37,382 nt of DNA from contig PXSA01000030.1 of the NCBI GenBank assembly GCA_003023565.1, forward strand, positions 1 to 37,382, given 5' to 3'. The DNA comes from Halobacteriales archaeon QS_9_68_17 (lineage in GTDB: Archaea > Halobacteriota > Halobacteria > Halobacteriales > Natronoarchaeaceae). A program made the translations under genes and the position numbers. A model generated the notes under the pieces. The model did no database searches. It saw nothing but the letters and a program-made list of their open reading frames with translations, and was not told where the DNA came from. Each line of letters starts with the position of its first letter. Positions within the stretch are counted from its first letter, which is position 1. Shown piece by piece: positions 1-8,521 of this stretch.

Positions 1-174
1 ACCACCACGACACAGCCGGTCGTCAACGGCGAGGTCGAATCCCCACACAAGTGTGCGAACTGCGAGCGCCAAGGACCCTTCGAGCGGCGCGGCATATCAG
101 AAGGTTCGTCGGGGCCTGGGTGCACCCCCCGGTTTCCCGTTCGCGCCGAGTGTGCCGAAGCCGTCACCGTTTAG
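1..174 (+). CDS. Possible 3' end of an upstream gene (partial)
   Basis: Frame 1 is open from the left edge to a TAG at 172-174, giving about 57 residues. The first half (VVNGEVESPHKCANCERQG) has a CxxC pair and reads like a haloarchaeal zinc-ribbon segment. The second half (from about residue 32) is basic, Pro/Gly-rich and unlike a normal haloarchaeal C-terminus. The stop also lies inside the TATA-like box of the next gene. A genuine gene end followed by a frameshift, or chance openness in GC-rich DNA, are both possible. I do not assign a function. Confidence 0.25.
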   Translation, partial: TTTTQPVVNGEVESPHKCANCERQGPFERRGISEGSSGPGCTPRFPVRAECAEAVTV

Positions 175-177
175 CCG
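167..177 (+). promoter_or_regulatory. TATA-like box of the CinA-like gene
   Basis: The sequence CCGTTTAGCCG is centred about 26 nt before the ATG at 198. This is the usual spacing for a leaderless haloarchaeal promoter, and it supports 198 over the upstream in-frame start at 51. Confidence 0.45.
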
Positions 178-197
178 CCTTCGCCCCTGTCGCCGGC

Positions 198-935
198 ATG
201 GACGTCGCGCTGGTCACCGTCGGTGACGAACTGCTCTCGGGGGACACGGAGAACACGAACGCCACCTGGCTGGCTCGGCAGTTGACCGAGCGCGGGGCGA
301 CGGTCACGCGCATGCTCACCATCCCGGACGACCGCGCGCTCATCGCCCGCTGGGTCCGCGAGTGGGCCGACGCGTTCGACGCTGTCATCGTCACCGGCGG
401 CCTCGGGGACACCCCCGACGACGTGACGCTGGAGGCGGTCGCCGACGCGTTCGACCGCGAGATGGACGTACAGGAGGCCGTGCGCGAGCGCGTCGCCGAG
501 AAGGCGCGTCGCTACCGCGAACGGAACCCCGAGCGCTACGAGCAACACGACTTCGACCTGGACTACGAGGAGACGGCCGCGCTGCCGGCCGACGCGCGCC
601 CCCTCCAGACGGAGGCGAGTTTCAATCCCGGCTGCGTCGTCGAGAACGTCTACGTCTTCCCCGGGTTCCCCGAGGAGTTGCGCGTCATGTTCGACGCGGT
701 GGCCGACGAGTTCGGCGGCGACGCCGTCTCCGCGTCGGTCGAGACGGCCACGCCCGAAGGCGCGCTCAGGGACGTCCTCGACGGCGTTCGCGGGCGCTTC
801 GACGTCGCCATCGGGAGCTACCCCGCCCGCCGCGGGACGCCGGGCCGAGTGAAAGTGACCGGCACCGACCCCGAGGAGGTCGAACGCGCCATCGCGTGGG
901 TCGACGAGCGCGTCGACGACCCCGAAAGGCAGTGA
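198..935 (+). CDS. CinA-like competence/damage-inducible protein, molybdopterin-binding fold
   Basis: A 245-residue protein beginning MDVALVTVGDELLSGDTENT, the hallmark of the MoCF_biosynth (MoaB/MogA-like) domain of CinA proteins. The GDELL and GGLGDTPDD segments (about residues 9 and 73) are the conserved turns of that fold. It lacks the C-terminal pyridine-nucleotide deamidase domain of full bacterial CinA (about 400 residues), as is usual for archaeal short forms. Known CinA members hydrolyse ADP-ribose or NMN, but the reaction of the short archaeal form is not settled. The open frame extends back to 51, but that extension is Arg-rich and overlaps the promoter, so the ATG at 198 is preferred. 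It stands alone on the plus strand. Confidence 0.85.
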   Translation: MDVALVTVGDELLSGDTENTNATWLARQLTERGATVTRMLTIPDDRALIARWVREWADAFDAVIVTGGLGDTPDDVTLEAVADAFDREMDVQEAVRERVAEKARRYRERNPERYEQHDFDLDYEETAALPADARPLQTEASFNPGCVVENVYVFPGFPEELRVMFDAVADEFGGDAVSASVETATPEGALRDVLDGVRGRFDVAIGSYPARRGTPGRVKVTGTDPEEVERAIAWVDERVDDPERQ

Positions 936-1057
936 GAGTTCCTCGCTCGCTTCGCTCGTTGCGGGAACCCCTCCGGCAAAAAGACGGGACGGAACAGATC
1001 GGATTGGACCCGGACGGGAGACGTTTTCCGCGGTCCCCGCGGCCGGTGACAGCTTCA

Positions 1058-1178
1058 GCCGGGTTCTCACCGGCGCTTGCCCGCGCGGGCTTTCGTCGGG
1101 TTTCCACCGACGTTTGCGCGAGCGTTAGCCGGTCTCACCGGCGTGCCGTGCGCGGGCTTCAGTCGGGTTCTCACCGAC
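1058..1178. repeat. Array of four small stem-loops with alternating stems
   Basis: Four hairpins occur at 1058-1074, 1094-1112, 1128-1142 and 1162-1178, spaced about 34-36 nt. Stems 1 and 3 are GCCGG/CCGGC. Stems 2 and 4 are GTCGG/CCGAC, with stem 2 extended to 6 bp. Loops are GTTCTCA, GTTTCCA, TCTCA and GTTCTCA. The stems differ by a compensated C-G to T-A change, so pairing rather than sequence is kept. The spacers also repeat (GCGCGGGCTT before units 2 and 4), so the unit looks like a duplicated dimer of about 70 nt. Confidence 0.6.
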
Positions 1179-1235
1179 GGTTGCCGTCGTCTTCCCGAAG
1201 TCCGCTTTCGCGTACTCCGGTACTTGGCCTTCTCC

Positions 1236-1257
1236 CTCGACCACCTAGGTGGTCGAG
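1236..1257. repeat. 22-bp perfect palindrome
   Basis: An 11-nt arm CTCGACCACCT is followed immediately by its exact reverse complement AGGTGGTCGAG. With no loop it is more likely a dimeric protein-binding site, or a cruciform/recombination relic, than an RNA hairpin. It follows the hairpin array and precedes GGACCGC-T-GCGGTCC. Confidence 0.5.
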
Positions 1258-1261
1258 CACC

Positions 1262-1288
1262 GGACCGCTGCGGTCCTCCTTCGGGACC
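1262..1288. repeat. Overlapping inverted repeats
   Basis: GGACCGC-T-GCGGTCC (1262-1276) overlaps a second hairpin, GGTCC-TCCTTCG-GGACC (1272-1288). The shared GGTCC can pair only one way at a time. The second has a 7-nt loop, like three of the four hairpins upstream. Confidence 0.4.
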
Positions 1289-1529
1289 TGTGTCCTCGCG
1301 ACCGTCTTACCGATCCTTCGGTTCTGGCCCCTACTCCGGTCCGTCTCGACCTGTAGGGTTGATCCGGGCCGGAGCGTCCGGTGTGTCCCCGACTGTTCCG
1401 TCGGGATCGTATGGTACGTGTTAACAGGTATTAATCGTTGTGGTTCCGGCAGTTCCTCCGGTTCGTCCCGTTGCCATCACCCGTTTCCGGGTCGGTGCCC
1501 GTGCCAACCGGCTCCCGATGGGGGCGAAG

Positions 1530-1576
1530 CCGGCAAAATACTGGTAAGTCGGTACGACCGACCGTATCAGTCGTCG
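1530..1576 (-). repeat. 47-nt 3'-flank repeat, copy A (downstream of mscS)
   Basis: This matches 6304-6350 at 42 of 47 positions, with 27 contiguous identical bases at 1550-1576. In both places it covers the last Asp codons and TGA of a minus-strand gene plus the following 3' flank. Read on the minus strand it forms an imperfect inverted repeat between ATACGGT and ACCAGTAT. A terminator or mRNA-stabilising stem is the simplest reading. Confidence 0.6.
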
Positions 1577-2487
1577 GCAGGTTCGACGACGCCCTCGACG
1601 TTCTCGAACTCGAGGCCGCCGGAGACGTCCCGCTGGGGGTAAGGGATGTTGATCCCGGCCTCGTCGAAGCGGTTCTTGACCGTGGTGACGTATTCGCCGC
1701 GGATCTTCACGAAGTCGGCGCGGCTGGGGTTGCTGATCCAGACCCGCGACTGGAGGCCGACGTAGGAGTCGGCCAGTTCCGTCAGCCGGACCGAGGGCGC
1801 CGGGTCGTCGAGGATCCCGTCGTGGTTCTCGGCTTCCGCGATGATGATCTCGGTCGCCTCGTCGATGTCGTCCTCGTAGCCGATGCCGAAGACGAACTTC
1901 AGGCGGAGGGTATCCTTGGCGACGGGGTTCTTGATGACGCCGTCGGTCAACTGGGAGTTGGGGACCGTGAGCAGTTCGTTGTCGAAGGTCCGCACCCGCG
2001 AGACGCGCAGGCTGATGTCCTCGACGACGCCCGCGTGGTCGTCCCACTCGATCCAGTCGCCGATCCGAAACGGCTCGTCGGTGAAGATGAAAATGCCCGC
2101 GACGAAGTTCTTGATGACCTCCTGCATCGCGAAGCCGATGGCCAGCGTCGCCGCGGCGGCGACGGTCGCGATCGCAGTCAGGATGTTTCCGTACCCGGCG
2201 AACGCGAAGGCGATGCTGATCGCGGCGAACCCGACGATGATGCCCGTGATCTTCTGGAGCGGGTTGCGTGCGTGGGCGTCGAGGTTGCGCGCCTTGAGCA
2301 CGCGGTTGACCAGCGGCACGACCGTCACGCGGCCGAGCAGGTAGACCGCGACGGCGACGACGAAAAACGTGATCGCCGAGCCGATGGCGTTGGCCAGTTG
2401 CGGCTCCAGCCCGAGCGTGTCGGCCAGCAGCTCCGCGATGGCGCCCGTCACCTCTGTCTGGAGGGCGATGCCGACCGGGCCGGTCAT
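1567..2487 (-). CDS. mscS: MscS-family mechanosensitive ion channel
   Basis: A 306-residue membrane protein. Three hydrophobic segments lie at about 34-53, 80-98 and 103-122. The last is the Ala/Gly-rich pore helix (ATVAAAATLAIGFAMQ) typical of MscS TM3. It is followed by the soluble beta domain (RIGDWIEW, TVPNSQL) and the alpha/beta C-terminal vestibule. MscS opens under membrane tension to release solutes on hypo-osmotic shock, a real hazard for a salt-in halophile. The ATG at 2487 overlaps the stop of the CRM-domain gene (ATGA), indicating co-transcription with the RNA-binding genes upstream. The frame is open further upstream, but that part is the antisense of the neighbour. The stop lies inside a 47-nt repeat shared with another gene's 3' end. 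Confidence 0.93.
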   Translation of the reverse strand: MTGPVGIALQTEVTGAIAELLADTLGLEPQLANAIGSAITFFVVAVAVYLLGRVTVVPLVNRVLKARNLDAHARNPLQKITGIIVGFAAISIAFAFAGYGNILTAIATVAAAATLAIGFAMQEVIKNFVAGIFIFTDEPFRIGDWIEWDDHAGVVEDISLRVSRVRTFDNELLTVPNSQLTDGVIKNPVAKDTLRLKFVFGIGYEDDIDEATEIIIAEAENHDGILDDPAPSVRLTELADSYVGLQSRVWISNPSRADFVKIRGEYVTTVKNRFDEAGINIPYPQRDVSGGLEFENVEGVVEPADD

Positions 2488-2732
2488 CGTTCGAACACCG
2501 CCGTGTGGCCCCGGGTCCGCACCAGGTCGGCGCCAGTGCGGTCTGCGAGTTCCTCGGCGAGTTCCTCGGTCGTCGTTCCGCCGCGGGCCGCCCGCAGGAA
2601 CTTCGCCTTCACGAACTGGCTGTCGCCCAGCTGGTCGTCGAGTTCGTCGACCACCGGGTCGACGCCGTTCTTGCCCACCCGGACGGTCACGTCCAGGTCG
2701 TGGATCCGCTGTCGCCGCGTCCCGTCGTCCAT
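2484..2732 (-). CDS. YhbY/CRM-domain RNA-binding protein
   Basis: An 82-residue single CRM domain with the order of the YhbY fold: an N-terminal helix, the GxxG-type RNA-binding loop VGKNG (about 20-24), then VKAKFLRA and the C-terminal GADLVRTRGHTAVFER strand. In bacteria and organelles this fold binds pre-ribosomal or intron RNA; archaeal members are commonly linked to ribosome or RNase P genes. Here it lies just after RNase P component 4 (about 105 nt apart) and overlaps mscS by 4 nt, suggesting one minus-strand transcript. The ATG at 2732 fits the family length of 80-100 residues. Confidence 0.88.
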   Translation of the reverse strand: MDDGTRRQRIHDLDVTVRVGKNGVDPVVDELDDQLGDSQFVKAKFLRAARGGTTTEELAEELADRTGADLVRTRGHTAVFER

Positions 2733-2837
2733 ATCTGCCTACGTTGTCGCCTGTCGGTTCAAAGTTGTGGGTGCCACCGGCCTGTCGACGGCGTTCGGGC
2801 GGGCCCGGCGCGTCGCTGTCCGGTCCGACCGGGGCGG

Positions 2838-3125
2838 TCACTCCTCGTAGGGGTACCGGGCCTGGTGACCGCAGTCGCAGGTGACGACGACGTGGCCGTC
2901 CTGGAGCCGCACGCGGGCGTTCCGGCCGGGCCGGAGGTAGGCGTCACACCGGTCACAGGTGAAGCGAACGAACGACCGCGGGAGTGCGAGCCGGTTGCGC
3001 TCGGCTATCCGCCGGGCGCGACGGACGTACCGGCGTGCGCGCTCCTCGCGGCCCGCGACCGCCGCGTCCCGTGCGAGTTCCCGCAACCGCTCGATGCGCT
3101 CGCGGGCGATCTCCTCGGTGCTCAC
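2838..3125 (-). CDS. rnp4: Ribonuclease P protein component 4 (Rpp21/Rpr2 family)
   Basis: A 95-residue basic protein with an N-terminal helical part (RERIERLRELARDAA) and a C-terminal zinc ribbon with CDRC and CDCGHQARYPY. This is the archaeal homologue of human Rpp21, which pairs with Rpp29 on the specificity domain of RNase P RNA and aids 5' maturation of tRNAs. The second metal pair reads CxC rather than the more usual CxxC. I chose GTG at 3125 (VSTEEIARERIERL) because the open frame upstream to 3197 is Arg/Gly-rich and unlike the family. It heads a small RNA-processing cluster with the CRM-domain gene. Confidence 0.88.
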   Translation of the reverse strand: MSTEEIARERIERLRELARDAAVAGREERARRYVRRARRIAERNRLALPRSFVRFTCDRCDAYLRPGRNARVRLQDGHVVVTCDCGHQARYPYEE

Positions 3126-3227
3126 CGTTCGTGCGTCGGCCCGACGCGCCCCTATACGTTGTGGTCCTCGGCGGTTTCGCCCGCGGCCGTCAGCCACAGG
3201 CCCGCGGTGTCGCTCCGAAATAGCAAC

Positions 3228-3236
3228 GCATTAAGC
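3228..3236 (+). promoter_or_regulatory. TATA-like box of the glycosyltransferase gene
   Basis: GCATTAAGC is centred 28 nt upstream of the ATG at 3260. It supports that start rather than the in-frame GTG nine bases upstream. Confidence 0.45.
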
Positions 3237-3259
3237 CCTGTGCGTCCGACGTGGGTCCC

Positions 3260-4381
3260 ATGGCCCTGCCCTCGGTGGCCGCGTTCACCGACACCTACCT
3301 GCCGACGGTCAACGGCGCCACCTACACGATCGACACCTGGCGCGACCAGTGGGTCGACCGCGGCGGGCGGATGCACGTCGTCTATCCGGATAGCGACCAC
3401 GACCCGGCCCCCGACGAACATCCCGTCAGCAGCGTCCCCTTTCCCTTCTACGAGGGCTTTCGCGTCGGCCTGCCGGGGCTGCCCGACGCCGTCGCCGACA
3501 CCGACCTGGTCCACGCGCATACCCCGTTCAGTCTCGGCCTCGCCGGGTTGCGCCTCGCGCGCAAACACGACCTCCCGGTCGTCGCCTCCTACCACACGCC
3601 CACCAGCGAGTACGCGGCCTATCTCGCGTTTACCGAGCGCATCGAGCGCGCCATCGAACGCAGCGCCGAGGGCTACGAGCGGCGCTTCCTCGACCGGGTC
3701 GACCTGGTGATCGCGCCGAGCGAGCGAACGGCCACTCACATCCGCGAGGCGGTCGAAACCGACACCCACGTCGTCGTCGTCCCCAACGGCGTCGACGTCG
3801 ACTTCTTCCGGCCCGTCGACCCCACAGCGTTCCGCGAACGCCACGACCTCCCGGCCGGCCCGCTGGTCGGCTACACCGGTCGGCACGGCTACGAGAAAGC
3901 CCTCGACGACATCGTCGCGGCGGCCGAGGACCTGGACGTGACGCTCGTCTTCGGCGGGGACGGCCCCGCCCGCGAGGCCCTCGAAGCGCAGGCCCGGACC
4001 GCCGACGTCGACGCGCGCTTTCTGGGGTTCCTCGACCGGGCGGAACTCCCCGCATTCTACGCGGCGCTCGACGCCTTCGCCTTCCCGAGTCCCGTCGAGA
4101 CGCAGGGAATCGTCGCCCTCGAGGCGAACGCCTGCGGGACGCCGGTCGCGGGCGTCGCCAGCGCCGCGCTGGCCGACACCATCGACCAGGCCGAGACCGG
4201 CTACAAGGCCCCGCCCGGCGACGTCGCGGCCTTCCGGGACGTGATAGCCCGCACGCTCGACGAGCGCGAGCGCCTCCGCGAGGAGTGTCTCGCCCGCCGC
4301 GAGGCGATGAGCGTCGCCCGCTCCGTCGACCGCCTCGCCGACGTCTACGACGACGTCCTCGGTGCCCGCGTCGGCGTGTAA
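3260..4381 (+). CDS. Glycosyltransferase, GT4 family (GT-B fold)
   Basis: A 373-residue retaining-type glycosyltransferase. The N-terminal Rossmann domain begins VAAFTDTYLPTVNGATYTID, with the conserved acceptor-side GATY turn. The middle has HAHTPFSLGLAGLRLARK and VVVVPNGVDVDFF. The C-terminal domain has GYTGRHGYEKALDDIV and the EX7E motif in VETQGIVALEA that contacts the sugar nucleotide. The N-terminus resembles archaeal diglucosyl-diacylglycerol-type or cell-surface glycosyltransferases, so a lipid or surface glycan substrate is likely, but the sugar and acceptor cannot be read from sequence. It is a single gene convergent with the photolyase. Confidence 0.92.
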   Translation: MALPSVAAFTDTYLPTVNGATYTIDTWRDQWVDRGGRMHVVYPDSDHDPAPDEHPVSSVPFPFYEGFRVGLPGLPDAVADTDLVHAHTPFSLGLAGLRLARKHDLPVVASYHTPTSEYAAYLAFTERIERAIERSAEGYERRFLDRVDLVIAPSERTATHIREAVETDTHVVVVPNGVDVDFFRPVDPTAFRERHDLPAGPLVGYTGRHGYEKALDDIVAAAEDLDVTLVFGGDGPAREALEAQARTADVDARFLGFLDRAELPAFYAALDAFAFPSPVETQGIVALEANACGTPVAGVASAALADTIDQAETGYKAPPGDVAAFRDVIARTLDERERLREECLARREAMSVARSVDRLADVYDDVLGARVGV

Positions 4382-4470
4382 CGAAAACGTCTCTTCCACG
4401 GGTCGCGGGATCCGACACCTCGTCCGTGGCGCCCCTGACCCGCGATGGCGGTCGATGTTTCCTCCCGCCG

Positions 4471-6024
4471 TCAGAACTCGTCGAGGGACGTCTGCCCGCC
4501 GTTCGGGTCCTTCTCGGGGCCGGCGTCTTCCTCGGTCCGGTCGCCGCCGCGCTGTGAGAACGACCCACGGCGCCTGACACGCGGGTCCGAGAGCGCCTCG
4601 CGCGCCCGGTCGTCGAGGCGGGCGAACCGCTCGCGGGCCGCCGCCGCGCGGCGCTCGTAGTCGACGACCGGGTAGGGGTAGTCCTCGCCGACCCGGACGC
4701 CCGCCTCCGCCTGGACGGCCAGCGGTGCCTTCTCCGGGCGGGCCAGGTGTTCGTCCGGCAGCGGGGCGAGTTCCGGAACGTGTTCCCGGACGAACGCCCC
4801 GTCGGAATCGTGCTCGCGGGCCTGCTTGGCGGGGTCGTACACCCGGACCGGGTGCACGCCGGTGAGGTTGCACTGTGACTGCCACTGGGTGTAGTTTATC
4901 GCCGCGTCGGCGTCGACCAGGTGCCAGTACATGAAATCGGCCCCGCGGCGCCACCACTCACCGAGGACGTACACGAAAAACGTCGCGACGAGCGCCCGCA
5001 TCCGGAAGTTGAGATAGCCCGTTTCTACCAGCGCGCGCATCGCCGCGTCGACCATCGGGAAGCCCGTCTCCCCCCGCTTCCAGGCCGCCACCAGGTCCGG
5101 GTCGTGGCTTTCCCGACCGAGGCCACGCATCACCGGGTTCACGGCGCGTTCGGTCCAGCCCGGCCAGTCGGCGAGTTTCTGCGTATAGTGGCGGTTCCAG
5201 TAGAGCCGCGACCGGAACATCGACGTGCCGCGACTCTCCGGCATCTCGCCGAGGCGCTGGTACACCTGGCGGGTCGAGAGCGCACCGAACGCGAGGTACG
5301 GCGAGAGCCGCGGGGACCGCTCGGCCGCCGCGGCCGGCGAGGAGACCACCGACGGGTAGTCCTGCACCCGTTCGAGAAACGCCGAGAGCCGCTCGTTGCC
5401 GGCGACCGTCCCGCCCCGTGGGACGCCTTCCTTGTCGGGGTCGACGCCGTGCTCCGATTCGACCGCTGCGACCGTCGTCGTCGACTCGACGCCGTTTGCC
5501 GGCAGGGCGTCCGGCCGCGGCGCGGGGTCGGCCTCGAAGTACGCCTCGCACTGCTCGTTCCAGGCGCGGTCATCGCCGGCCCACCCCGCGCGGGTGTCGA
5601 CGGCGACCGTCCCGTCGGCGTGGCGGCGGCCGGGTCGTCTGATCCCGTCGTCCGCGAACGTCGTGACCGCCGCCCAGTCCCGGACCGTCTCGGCCACCCG
5701 TCGGCCGTACCGGGCCGTCGTCGTCCGGTTGCAGTATATCGCGTCGACGACTCCCTCGTCCAGCAGTCGCCGCAGTTCCGCCCGCGGGTCGCCCTGCCGA
5801 TAGGCCAGTTCGGACCCCAGGTCGCGGTACTGCCCGTCAAGGTCCGACAGCGTCTCGTGGAGGAATCGCAGCCGCGCGTCACACGCCAGTCCCGACTCGC
5901 CGTAGTAGCGCGGGTCGAACACGAAGACCGGGTGGGGGTCGCCGTCGGCCGCCGCGGCGGCGAGCGCGCGGTTGTCGGCCGTCCGCAGGTCGTCCCGGTG
6001 CCACACGAGGATGTCCCGCGTCAC
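4471..6024 (-). CDS. phr: Deoxyribodipyrimidine photolyase / cryptochrome family protein with C-terminal PIP-like peptide
   Basis: A 517-residue flavoprotein. The N-terminal photolyase domain (DILVWHRDDLRTADNRAL, about 4-21) is followed by the FAD-binding helical domain with GFPMVDAAMRALVETGYLNF, MRALVATFFVYVLGEWWRRG and DADAAINYTQWQSQCN. The Asn and Trp in NYTQWQ match the FAD-contacting Asn and proximal Trp of the electron-transfer chain in class I photolyases. This supports light-driven repair of pyrimidine dimers, though a 6-4 or cryptochrome role cannot be excluded. The last seven residues are QTSLDEF, matching the PCNA-binding PIP-box pattern QxxLxxF. The start is the GTG at 6024; a GACAC-TTC-GTGTC inverted repeat lies at 6028-6040. 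Confidence 0.92.
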   Translation of the reverse strand: MTRDILVWHRDDLRTADNRALAAAAADGDPHPVFVFDPRYYGESGLACDARLRFLHETLSDLDGQYRDLGSELAYRQGDPRAELRRLLDEGVVDAIYCNRTTTARYGRRVAETVRDWAAVTTFADDGIRRPGRRHADGTVAVDTRAGWAGDDRAWNEQCEAYFEADPAPRPDALPANGVESTTTVAAVESEHGVDPDKEGVPRGGTVAGNERLSAFLERVQDYPSVVSSPAAAAERSPRLSPYLAFGALSTRQVYQRLGEMPESRGTSMFRSRLYWNRHYTQKLADWPGWTERAVNPVMRGLGRESHDPDLVAAWKRGETGFPMVDAAMRALVETGYLNFRMRALVATFFVYVLGEWWRRGADFMYWHLVDADAAINYTQWQSQCNLTGVHPVRVYDPAKQAREHDSDGAFVREHVPELAPLPDEHLARPEKAPLAVQAEAGVRVGEDYPYPVVDYERRAAAARERFARLDDRAREALSDPRVRRRGSFSQRGGDRTEEDAGPEKDPNGGQTSLDEF

Positions 6025-6027
6025 GAG

Positions 6028-6040
6028 GACACTTCGTGTC
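6028..6040 (-). promoter_or_regulatory. Inverted repeat abutting the photolyase start
   Basis: GACAC-TTC-GTGTC is a perfect 5-bp inverted repeat 4 nt upstream of the photolyase GTG. Its position fits an operator near the transcription start or a translation-blocking hairpin. No TATA box stands out, so this is only a candidate. Confidence 0.25.
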
Positions 6041-6303
6041 GGTCCGACAAAGACCTCCCGGCAACCGGGGACGTCTCGCCTTCAGCGGTCCTCGGGGCGC
6101 GGCCGTCCGGGGAAGGCCCGCGGCCTCTGCGTGAAGGGGTCGGAGGTTGACTGGCGACACTAACAGTAGCGGGTGCACACGTCGAGCCAGGCGATGAACC
6201 CCTTCTCGGTACTGGCGGCGAACCGAGCCGCTCGTTGTCTGCGACTTGCTCCCCGATGCGCTTGCTTCGGCGGTGACTGTTTCCCGGTGATCGGCCGGGC
6301 GGT

Positions 6304-6340
6304 CCGGCGAAATACCGGTACACCGGTACGACCGACCGTA

Positions 6341-6350
<10 letters not shown>
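6304..6350 (-). repeat. 47-nt 3'-flank repeat, copy B (downstream of ABC exporter)
   Basis: Partner of 1530-1576, with the 27-nt identical block at 6324-6350. Read on the minus strand it contains the exporter's final Asp codon and TGA, then ATACGGTCGGTCGTACCG, and pairs imperfectly with ACCGGTAT. The rest of 6025-6340 shows no gene. Confidence 0.6.
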
Positions 6351-7996
<1,646 letters not shown>

Positions 7997-8016
7997 GGGG
8001 ACTAGTGTACTTTCAC

Positions 8017-8025
8017 CGATAAGTG
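8017..8025 (-). promoter_or_regulatory. TATA-like box of the ABC exporter
   Basis: On the minus strand CACTTATCG is centred 25 nt before the ATG at 7996. It lies in an AT-rich patch that stands out against the GC-rich surroundings. Confidence 0.45.
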
Positions 8026-8488
8026 TTTTTGCTAATGATCTCGAAGAGAATCCGAGTACGGCGACGAGATCCGCCGCGATGCACCTCGTGAAAGGAGGTC
8101 CCGAAAACGGTGCATAACAAACCTATAGTACGGTGTCTCGGCGGATACGGGCACCAACGAAGTCCGCACAGTCATCCGCGTCCGGTCGGCCAGAACGAAA
8201 GTCACCGCGCTGTGTCTCGCAACCCTCCCGGATTCGGAGTCGTCAGGACAGGGATCGTGAGCGCGGTGCGGGAGGCGCAGGCGGCGTCGAGCGTCGCCGC
8301 GCTGGTACCGGGCGGCGGGAGCGTCGAGTACCCCCTCTTCCCGGATCGGACTCGCGTACCTCGGGACGGCGCTGCTGTATCCGGTGTGGCTCGAACGTCC
8401 CCGCGAGGGCGGCGTCAGGCGGTGGTCGGCGGCCGTTGCGGCGGGTCGACGAGCGGCGAACGCCGGCCTCCGCGCCCGGTCGAGCGGG

Positions 8489-8500
8489 CCGCTTAACCGG
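8489..8500 (+). promoter_or_regulatory. TATA-like box of the BtuF-like gene
   Basis: CCGCTTAACCGG is centred 27 nt upstream of the ATG at 8522. It supports that start over the GTG at 8384 in the same frame. Confidence 0.45.
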
Positions 8501-8521
8501 GTTCGCTCCCAACGGGCCCGC

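Larger units (their letters stand above)
936..1566. other. Gene-free, hairpin-rich intergenic region
   Basis: No convincing reading frame: the open frames here are Arg/Ser/Pro-rich and lack domain-like sequence. The region holds four ordered small hairpins (1058-1178), a 12-bp perfect palindrome (1079-1090), a 22-bp perfect palindrome (1236-1257) and adjacent hairpins (1262-1288). It also has an AT-rich spot with GTGTTAACA at 1418-1426 and one copy of a 47-nt repeat at 1530-1576. A structured non-coding transcript or protein-binding array is possible. Confidence 0.6.
7997..8521. other. Intergenic region with no recognisable gene
   Basis: This 525-nt gap lies between the divergent ABC exporter and the BtuF-like gene. 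The long open frames here are Arg/Ser/Pro-rich shadows. At about 8338-8420 one plus-strand frame reads RIGLAYLGTALLYPVWLERP, which looks like the tail of a membrane helix and runs in frame into the BtuF-like gene; it could be a gene relic. The missing N-terminus of the exporter is not present in any frame. Confidence 0.5.

Noticed and set aside
938..968. GTTCC...GGAAC inverted repeat after the CinA-like gene
   Set aside because: Only a 5-bp stem around a 21-nt loop with the simple repeat CGCTCGCTTCGCTCG. Too weak to call a terminator.
1077..1424. Plus-strand open frames (for example 115 residues) across the hairpin array
   Set aside because: The product is Arg/Gly/Pro/Ser-rich with repeats that mirror the DNA hairpins, and has no haloarchaeal acidic signature. 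Treated as non-coding.
2505..3710. Long plus-strand frame (about 400 residues) opposite the CRM and RNase P genes
   Set aside because: It is antisense to three recognisable genes, and its product has no family features. GC-rich haloarchaeal DNA commonly gives such shadow frames.
8384..8521. N-terminal extension of the BtuF-like gene, with a membrane-helix-like stretch before it
   Set aside because: The extension is basic and lies upstream of a well-placed TATA box. It may be a relic of another gene, but the similarity is too short to name.
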